The notes below the pieces were generated by a model that saw nothing but the letters and a program-made list of their open reading frames with translations, searched no databases and was not told the origin of the DNA. The position numbers and the translations under genes were made by a program. Positions 58,600-64,000 of a stretch of DNA of 64,000 bases are shown one piece after another. Within the stretch, counting starts at the first letter, position 1. Each line of letters starts with the position of its first letter. Source of the stretch: Lentzea sp. NBRC 102530 (GTDB lineage Bacteria; Actinomycetota; Actinomycetes; Mycobacteriales; Pseudonocardiaceae); assembly GCF_030269365.1 (NCBI RefSeq), contig NZ_BSTF01000001.1, positions 620,001-684,000 on the forward strand. Direction: 5' to 3'.

Positions 58600-59324
58600 C
58601 GAGGCTCGCCGGGGCGGAGGACTCCGAGCGGTTGCTCGTGGTCGGTCCGTCGCTCGGCACCTCGGTGGCCCGGCTGTGGCGGGCGTGCGCGCGGGTGCTC
58701 GGGCCGGAGGTCGAGGTCATCGGGTGGGACCTGCCCGGTCACGGCAACGGGAAGCCCGCCGGCACCGCGTTCACTGTGGCGGACGTCGCGGACGAGGTGA
58801 GCGCTCACACCGTCGCACTGGCAGGAGGGCGGCCCACCGGGTACGCCGGGGTGTCGTTCGGCGGTGCGGTCGGCTTCGAGCTGGCCTCGCGCGACCGGGG
58901 GCCGTTCGGCGGCGTGGTGACCATCGGGGCGGCGCGGCGCATCGGGACGCCGCAGATGTGGCGGGATCGGGCGGCGGTGGTGCGGCGGGCCGGCACACCG
59001 GTGATGGTGGACGGGTCGGCGCAGCGGTGGTTCGCGCCCGGCTTCATCGCACGTGCGCCGGACGTCGCCGGTGGGTTGTTGCGTGAGCTTGCTGAGGTGG
59101 ACGACGAGTCCTACGCCCGCGCCTGCGAGGCGTTGGCGGAGTTCGAGGCTCCGGACGCGGTGATCCCCGTGCGGGTGTTGGTGGGGGAGCACGACGTGGT
59201 GGTGCCGTTGGACGGCGCCGACCTGGTGCTGGCCGGATGCGGGCACCTGCCGCCCGTGGAGGCCCCGGAACTGGTGGCGCGGGTGTTGCTGGAGGAGATG
59301 CGGTGTCTTACGACGACGGCATGA
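58584..59324 (+). CDS. pcaD: 3-oxoadipate enol-lactonase (protocatechuate operon copy)
   Basis: A 246-residue alpha/beta hydrolase. Nucleophile Ser in YAGVSFGGAVGFEL, Asp in LVGEHDVVVPLD, His in AGCGHLPPVEAP. Second enol-lactonase of the window, distant in sequence from 12648-13415. GTG 58584 follows AGAGGTG; it overlaps pcaB by 16 bp and pcaC by 22 bp. It acts after decarboxylation by PcaC. Confidence 0.88.
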   Translation: MELSLTRLAGAEDSERLLVVGPSLGTSVARLWRACARVLGPEVEVIGWDLPGHGNGKPAGTAFTVADVADEVSAHTVALAGGRPTGYAGVSFGGAVGFELASRDRGPFGGVVTIGAARRIGTPQMWRDRAAVVRRAGTPVMVDGSAQRWFAPGFIARAPDVAGGLLRELAEVDDESYARACEALAEFEAPDAVIPVRVLVGEHDVVVPLDGADLVLAGCGHLPPVEAPELVARVLLEEMRCLTTTA

Positions 59325-59668
59325 AGGTGCGGCGTGAGGTCCTGGGGGACGCGCACGTCGACCGGGCTGGTGCACCGGACGCGTTCACGCGGGACTTCCA
59401 GGAGTTCATCACGAAGTACGCGTGGGGCGAGGTGTGGACCCGCCCAGGACTGGACCGGCGGATGCGGAGTGCGATCACGTTGACGGCGTTGATCGCGCAC
59501 GGGCACTGGGACGAGCTGAGGTTGCACGTCGCGGCGGCCGTGCGGAACGGGTTGAGCGAGGACGAGATCGCTGAGGTGATCTTGCAGAGTGCCGTCTACT
59601 GCGGGGTTCCCGCGGCCAATCACGCGTTCTCCGTGGCGCGGCGGGTGTTGCGGGAGGAACGTTCATGA
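59303..59668 (+). CDS. pcaC: 4-carboxymuconolactone decarboxylase
   Basis: A 121-residue enzyme that decarboxylates 4-carboxymuconolactone to 3-oxoadipate enol-lactone. Typical: GMKVRREVLGDAHVDRA at the start, FQEFITKYAWGEVWTRPGLDRRMRS, and ILQSAVYCGVPAANHAF. In many actinobacteria pcaD and pcaC are fused (pcaL); here they are separate but overlap. GTG 59303 has GGAGGA upstream. It overlaps pobA by 4 bp. Confidence 0.93.
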   Translation: MSYDDGMKVRREVLGDAHVDRAGAPDAFTRDFQEFITKYAWGEVWTRPGLDRRMRSAITLTALIAHGHWDELRLHVAAAVRNGLSEDEIAEVILQSAVYCGVPAANHAFSVARRVLREERS

Positions 59669-60837
59669 TGACGCGCACGCAGGTCGGGATCGTCGGGGCC
59701 GGCCCGGCGGGGCTGATGTTGTCGCACCTGTTGTCGCTCAACGGGATCGACAGCGTTGTGATCGACAACAGAACGCGCCTGGAGATCGAGAACACCGTCC
59801 GGGCGGGCATCCTGGAGGCGGACAGCGCGCGGCTGCTGGCGGACACCGGGGTGTCGGACCGGGTGCTGCGGGACGGGCATCCGCACGAGGGGATCGACCT
59901 GCGGTTCGGCGGCGAGAGCCACCGGATCGACTTCCGCGCGCTGGTGGGTGAGTCGGTGTGGCTGTACCCGCAGACCGACGTGTTCGTCGACCTCGCGAAC
60001 GCCCGCTCACGTGACGGCGGGGACGTGCGGTTCGGTGTCCGGGACACGTGCGTGGACGTCGATGCGCCCGCGATCCGGTTCGTGGACAGCGACGGCGTGG
60101 CCCAGGAGGTCCGGTGCGACCTGCTCGTGGGGGCGGACGGCTCGCGGTCGATCTGCCGCGACCAGGTGCCGGAGGCGTTGCGCACGTTCAGCTTCCGCGA
60201 GTACCCGTTCGCCTGGTTCGGCATCATCACCCAGGCACCGCGCAGCGCCGAGGAACTGGTGTACGCGCACTCGCCGCGCGGGTTCGCGTTGATCAGCCAG
60301 CGCACGGAGACGCACCAGCGGATGTACTTCCAGTGCGGCCCGGAGACCGACGCGGCGGTGTGGTCCGACGACCGGATCTGGGAGGAGCTCCAGGCCAGGG
60401 TCGCGGGGCCGGACGGGTTCACGCTCAAGGAGGGCCCGATCACCGAACGGACCGTGCTGCGGTTCCGGTCGTTCGTCGCGGAACCCATGCGGTACGGGAA
60501 CCTGCTGCTCGCCGGGGACGCCGCGCACACCGTGCCGCCGACCGGGGCGAAGGGCCTGAACCTGGCGCTCGCCGATGTGCGCGTGCTCAGCGAGGTCGTC
60601 GAACGCGCGTTGCTCAAGAACGACCGGGACGCGCTCGACGAGTACGGGCCGCGGGCGCTGGCCAGGGTGTGGAAGGCGCAGCACTTCTCCTACTGGATGA
60701 CGACGATGCTGCACGCGTTGCCCGGGGCGACGGACTTCGACGTGCGCCGGCAACTCGGCGAGCTGAGGTCCGTGACCGGGTCGGAGGCGGGCTCGAGGTT
60801 CCTCGCGGAGGGCTACACCGGCTGCTGGCCCGCTTGA
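59665..60837 (+). CDS. pobA: 4-hydroxybenzoate 3-monooxygenase
   Basis: A 390-residue FAD aromatic hydroxylase that converts 4-hydroxybenzoate to protocatechuate with NADPH (or NADH) and O2. FAD motif VGIVGAGPAGLMLSHLL at residues 6-22, CDLLVGADGSRS (DG motif), and NLLLAGDAAHTVPPTGAKGLN (GD motif). Active-site Tyr/Arg segments (FSFREYPFAWFG; VYAHSPRGFAL) match PobA. Two ATGs (59665, 59668) overlap the pcaC stop. It feeds the pcaHGBDC products in the same operon. Confidence 0.93.
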   Translation: MMTRTQVGIVGAGPAGLMLSHLLSLNGIDSVVIDNRTRLEIENTVRAGILEADSARLLADTGVSDRVLRDGHPHEGIDLRFGGESHRIDFRALVGESVWLYPQTDVFVDLANARSRDGGDVRFGVRDTCVDVDAPAIRFVDSDGVAQEVRCDLLVGADGSRSICRDQVPEALRTFSFREYPFAWFGIITQAPRSAEELVYAHSPRGFALISQRTETHQRMYFQCGPETDAAVWSDDRIWEELQARVAGPDGFTLKEGPITERTVLRFRSFVAEPMRYGNLLLAGDAAHTVPPTGAKGLNLALADVRVLSEVVERALLKNDRDALDEYGPRALARVWKAQHFSYWMTTMLHALPGATDFDVRRQLGELRSVTGSEAGSRFLAEGYTGCWPA

Positions 60838-60871
60838 GCGGGACTGGAGCGCCCTCGGCCAGACTGGCCCG

Positions 60872-61960
60872 ATGGACATCGCGGCGCTGCGCCTCGGCAA
60901 CATCGGGCGGCTCCAGTCGGCGGAGGACGTCGTGCGTTCACTCGGCGCGATGCAGGGCCAGGACTACGGCCAGTCGCTGTGGGCGATCGGCCTGCGCACC
61001 GGGGCGGGGCGGCTGGCCGACGTCGAGGAGGCGTTGCAGTCCGGGCGCGTCGTCCGCACGTGGCTGATGCGCGGCACGATCCACTACGTCCTGGCCGAGG
61101 ACGTCCGGTGGATGCTCGGGCTGTTCGGCGCACGTGACCTGGCCCGGCTGACGCCCAAGGCGTGGGCGTACCACCACATGACGCCCGAGCTCATGTCGTT
61201 GGCGCGCAAGACGTTCGTCGAGGCGCTGACCGGCGGCGGCTGTCTCACGCGGCGCGAGATGATCGACCTGATGGCGGGCGTCGGCATCCCGGACGACCGG
61301 CAGCAGAGCTACTTCACGTTCATCCACCTCGCCCAGGAGGGGCTGGTCGTTCCGGGGCCGCCGCGCGGCAAGGAGCAGACCTTCGTGCTGCTCGACGAAT
61401 GGGCGCCACGGCAGCGCTCGCTGGAAGGCGACGAGGCGTTGGCCGTGCTGGCCGGTCGGTTCTTCGGCAGCCACGGCCCGGCGACGCTGGCGGACTTCGC
61501 GAACTGGTGCGGCATCGGCGTCCGCGAGGCGTCCCGCGGCCTGGACGCGGTGAAGTCGTCGCTGGTCTGCGAATCCTTCGACGGCAAGGAGTACTGGCTG
61601 CCCGCCGACCTCGCGCCGGGCTCGGGCGCGTACCTGCTGCCCGCCTACGACGAGCTGGTGATCGGCTACAAGGACCGCGCGGCGTTCTTCGAGCGCTACG
61701 ACGAGATCCCGATCTCCACGTACAACGGCATGTTCTACGCGACCATCATCGAGGACGGCCAGATCGCCGGGCTGTGGCGGCGCGTGTTGAAGAAGACCTC
61801 GGTGGACGTCGAACTCCGCCCGTTGCCCGGCTTCGACGTGGACCGCCTCGCCGCCCACGTGGAGCGCTTCGGTGACTTCCTCGGCCTGCCGGTGCGCACC
61901 GTCGTGAAGGACGCACCGGAGGCGGGGTCGTCGAAGGTCAGCTGGCGTTCGCGGAAATGA
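60872..61960 (+). CDS. winged-helix AlkZ/YcaQ-like protein (PF06224)
   Basis: A 362-residue protein of the HTH_42 superfamily, which includes DNA glycosylases AlkZ/AlkX that remove bulky or crosslinked lesions. The Q-x-Q/D-type catalytic patch is present as LGAMQGQDYGQSLWAIGLR (about residues 23-41), followed by VVRTWLMRGTIHYVL and three winged-helix units. An actinobacterial role in DNA repair is likely but unproven. It overlaps moeA at the 3' ends by 23 bp. Confidence 0.82.
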   Translation: MDIAALRLGNIGRLQSAEDVVRSLGAMQGQDYGQSLWAIGLRTGAGRLADVEEALQSGRVVRTWLMRGTIHYVLAEDVRWMLGLFGARDLARLTPKAWAYHHMTPELMSLARKTFVEALTGGGCLTRREMIDLMAGVGIPDDRQQSYFTFIHLAQEGLVVPGPPRGKEQTFVLLDEWAPRQRSLEGDEALAVLAGRFFGSHGPATLADFANWCGIGVREASRGLDAVKSSLVCESFDGKEYWLPADLAPGSGAYLLPAYDELVIGYKDRAAFFERYDEIPISTYNGMFYATIIEDGQIAGLWRRVLKKTSVDVELRPLPGFDVDRLAAHVERFGDFLGLPVRTVVKDAPEAGSSKVSWRSRK

Positions 61961-63149
61961 GCTCCACCTCTCCACCTTCGTGACCGGGTGGCACGACGGC
62001 GAGCGCGTCCGCCATCGCCGCACCCCACAACGATCCCGGCCGGTCGTGTCCGACGGGGTGCGCCGTGCTGCCGTTCCTGGTGACGGGGACCAGTCGGGTG
62101 TCGCTCGGGTGAGCGCTCACATCGTTGAGGTGGGCCGTGATCGCCGGTGCGGAGGCGTGGCCGCCGAGGGCGTCGAGCAGCGGGTGCAGCAACGTGAGCA
62201 CGGCGGCGTAGGCGGCGAACGGGTTGCCGGGCAGGCCCACGACGCACCTGCCGTCAGCGAGCGCTGCCAGCAGCATCGGGTGGCCGGGGCGGCAGGCGAC
62301 CCCGCTGACGAGGACCTCGGCTCCGAGGTCTTGGAGCACGCCGCGCAGGTGGTCGGCCGGGCCCTGGGAGGTGGCGCCGCAGGTGATCAGGACGTCGGCG
62401 CTGTCGGCGGTGAGGGCGTCGGCGAGGGCGGCCGGGTCGTCGCGCAGGTAGGTGGTGCCGAGGAGGTCGGCCCTGCTGAGCAGGCCGGGGAGCATCGGGC
62501 CGATGGCGTCGCGGACGCGGCCAGGGGTGGGTGGGCCGCTGTGCAGGAGTTCGTCGCCGGTGACGATCACGGCGACCCTCGGGCGGCGGTGGGCCAGGAC
62601 GGTGTCGTGGCCGGCGGCGGAGGCCAGGCCGAGGAGGGCGGGGGTGATGGGGGAGCCGGCGGGGACGAGTTCGTCGCCCGCTGACCAGTCCTCGCCGCGG
62701 CGGCGGATGTGCTTGCCTGGCGGGAGCGGTGGGGAGGAGGGGCGGGGAGGGCTGTGCCGAGCGGCGGGCGCCTGCCCTGAGGCTCGCGGCGCAGCCACGG
62801 CGTGGTGCAAGGAGTTGCCGTCGAGGACGCAGAGTTCCACCGGGATGACGGACGCCGTGCCTGGTGGGACCGGTGCTCCCGTGGCCACGCCGAACGCTTC
62901 TCCGGCCGGTAGAACGGCCTGCGGAACCGGCTCACCCGCCGCCACCCGCCCCACCACCGCCCAGGGCCCGGCCCCGCACACGGCGTAGCCGTCCATCGCC
63001 GAGGTGTCGCAGGTCGGCTGGCTGGCCAGCGCCCGCACCGCGGACGCCAGGGCCAGGCCGAGGGAGTCGGGCAGGGGCAGTTCGACCGCGTCCAACGGCT
63101 TCGCCGCGCGGCGTGCTGTCTGGCGGGCGAGCTTCCAGGGCATGTTCAT
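61938..63149 (-). CDS. moeA: molybdopterin molybdotransferase MoeA
   Basis: A 403-residue enzyme that inserts molybdate into molybdopterin. Motifs: SAMDGYAV near residue 50, GEPVPQAVLPAGEAFGVATGAPVPPG, HIRRRGEDWSAGDELVPAG, VIVTGDELLHSG, GLPGNPFAAY. A Pro-rich insertion (PPRPSSPPLPPG) around residue 135 is unusual. ATG 63149 has GGGAG 5 nt upstream. Its promoter is at 63162-63189. No molybdoenzyme gene is in the window; the divergent partial MFS gene might import a related anion. Confidence 0.92.
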   Translation of the reverse strand: MNMPWKLARQTARRAAKPLDAVELPLPDSLGLALASAVRALASQPTCDTSAMDGYAVCGAGPWAVVGRVAAGEPVPQAVLPAGEAFGVATGAPVPPGTASVIPVELCVLDGNSLHHAVAAPRASGQAPAARHSPPRPSSPPLPPGKHIRRRGEDWSAGDELVPAGSPITPALLGLASAAGHDTVLAHRRPRVAVIVTGDELLHSGPPTPGRVRDAIGPMLPGLLSRADLLGTTYLRDDPAALADALTADSADVLITCGATSQGPADHLRGVLQDLGAEVLVSGVACRPGHPMLLAALADGRCVVGLPGNPFAAYAAVLTLLHPLLDALGGHASAPAITAHLNDVSAHPSDTRLVPVTRNGSTAHPVGHDRPGSLWGAAMADALAVVPPGHEGGEVELISANAS

Positions 63150-63161
63150 CAGGGCTCCCGT

Positions 63162-63189
63162 GGTATAGCCTACCGAATACTGTATGCAA
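63162..63189 (-). promoter_or_regulatory. moeA promoter
   Basis: On the minus strand TTGCAT (63184-63189), 16-bp spacer, TATACC (63162-63167). The element ATAC-T-GTAT (63177-63185) overlaps the -35 and could be an operator. Confidence 0.5.
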
Positions 63190-63211
63190 TCCTCGGGACG
63201 GGGTGAAGGGC

Positions 63212-64000
63212 ATGCCAGTCGCGACTTATGTCCGTGATCACGTCGGCAGGCTCTACCGGGTGGGGGAGTCCGACGTCGAGGTGTCGGGGCGCTCTCGCCG
63301 CACCGTGCTGTGGGCCGCCTGGGCGGCCATGCTGGCGGCCGGTGTCGGGCAGTACGGGTTCGGGGCGCTGATCCCGCAGTGGCAGGACCGGTGGAGCGTG
63401 CCGGAGTTGTTCTGGGCCCTGGCCCTGTGGACGGTGTGCCAGGCGGGCACGGCGTTCCCGGTGGCGTGGCTCAGGGAACAGAAACGGCTCACGTCCACCG
63501 GCGCCCTGTGGATCGGCGCGGTGCTGTGCGGTGCCGGGCTGGTGACGCTCGGGCAGGGGCAGCTCGTCGGGTACTCGATCCTCGGCGGCGTGGGGGCCGG
63601 GCTGGTGTACGCGACCTGCCTGAGCACCGTTGTCCGGTGGTACCCGGAGAAGGTCACGCGAAAGGTGGCGTTCGTCAGCGGTGCGTTCGCTTACGGGTCG
63701 GTGCCGTTCGTGCTGGCCGCGGGGGCCTACTTCGGCGGCGGGTTCCTGACGCAGGCCGGGGTCGTCATCGCCGTCGTCACGCTGGTGGCGGGTGCGGTGA
63801 TGAAGGATCCGCCCGAGCACTGGTGGCCGCCGCACATCGCGCCGCGCGAGTGGGCGCTGGACCGCGCGAGGGTGCCGAACCGCAGTGCGCTCAAGGAGTT
63901 CCGCACGCACGAGGCCATGCGGTGCGGCACGTTCTGGTGGCTGTACGGCGGGGTGGCGTTCGCGGCGGCGGTGTCGCTGTACGACCTGGTGTACCTGCCG
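63212..64000 (+). CDS. MFS transporter, OFA (oxalate/formate antiporter-like) family, 3' end outside window
   Basis: The first 263 residues of a major facilitator; it continues beyond the window. At least six helices are visible (WAAMLAAGVGQYGFGALI, ALWTVCQAGTAFPVAWL, ALWIGAVLCGAGLVTLG, SILGGVGAGLVYATCLS, KVAFVSGAFAYGSVPFVLAA, VVIAVVTLVAGAVM), and then a cytoplasmic loop with PPEHWWPPHIAPREWALD typical of OFA proteins. ATG 63212 follows AAGGGC; GTG 63203 is in frame. The substrate may be a small dicarboxylate or formate. Confidence 0.85.
   Translation, partial: MPVATYVRDHVGRLYRVGESDVEVSGRSRRTVLWAAWAAMLAAGVGQYGFGALIPQWQDRWSVPELFWALALWTVCQAGTAFPVAWLREQKRLTSTGALWIGAVLCGAGLVTLGQGQLVGYSILGGVGAGLVYATCLSTVVRWYPEKVTRKVAFVSGAFAYGSVPFVLAAGAYFGGGFLTQAGVVIAVVTLVAGAVMKDPPEHWWPPHIAPREWALDRARVPNRSALKEFRTHEAMRCGTFWWLYGGVAFAAAVSLYDLVYLP

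Noticed and set aside
1..64000. CRISPR arrays, tRNA/rRNA genes, insertion sequences, prophage or integrase genes
   Set aside because: I looked for regularly spaced repeats, tRNA-like cloverleaf ends, transposase or integrase motifs and flanking direct repeats and found none that hold up.

Overview
The window is a 64-kb piece of a high-GC actinobacterial chromosome. Most genes use G/C third positions and GTG starts are common. Many neighbours share ATGA or GTGA start/stop overlaps. Mycobacterial-type families are present (SigJ-like ECF41 factor, EphD-like fusion, MAB_1171c/DUF6545 protein, CsoR copper operon). The mix of secreted enzymes and aromatic catabolism suggests a soil actinomycete, most likely of the Pseudonocardiales (inference; the sequence alone does not fix the genus). 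I see no rRNA, tRNA, CRISPR array, transposase or prophage gene.

Layout. 0-9.9 kb: small heat-shock protein with its promoter and RheA-like operators, a GH92 mannosidase plus GT4 glycosyltransferase pair, an ECF sigma/anti-sigma pair facing a secreted DUF4394 protein, a membrane-anchored esterase, a SigK-like sigma factor without its anti-sigma gene, and a ZIP transporter. 10.2-19.9 kb: a tightly coupled ten-gene minus-strand operon (flavin reductase, PheA1/HpaB-type hydroxylase, catA, catB, catC, FAD-synthetase-like, NTF2-like, pcaD, pcaF, pcaI, pcaJ) facing an IclR regulator, with tandem palindromes between them. 19.9-30 kb: NDH-2-like flavoprotein, an XRE/ImmA-protease/DUF6545 cassette, DinB-like protein, two secreted beta-propeller-like proteins, an ECF41 sigma factor with its target reductase gene, and a large LuxR (LAL) regulator. 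30-42.5 kb: VOC/flavoprotein/VOC operon, an esterase, an NlpC/P60 protein, a TPR protein, an operon of PF10118 protein, ferredoxin reductase and alpha/beta-hydrolase-SDR fusion facing its TetR regulator, gene relics and a methyltransferase. 42.5-53.2 kb: SGNH lipoprotein, copper operon (csoR, copZ, secreted His-rich protein, copA), a long structured leader before the Kup potassium transporter, a P-loop kinase, a Tat-exported flavoprotein and a PucR regulator. 53.2-64 kb: secreted RNase, SNase-like/CBM2 lipoprotein, a hydrolase and TetR that share an operator, the protocatechuate operon pcaHGB-pcaD-pcaC-pobA, an AlkZ-like protein, moeA and a partial OFA-type MFS transporter.

How the genes work together. 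Phenol-type substrates (first operon) enter through catechol, and 4-hydroxybenzoate (second operon) enters through protocatechuate. Both reach 3-oxoadipate enol-lactone. Each operon has its own enol-lactonase. The only 3-oxoadipate CoA-transferase and thiolase genes in the window (pcaIJ, pcaF) are in the catechol operon, so the protocatechuate operon probably depends on it or on genes outside the window. The CoA products would enter the TCA cycle.
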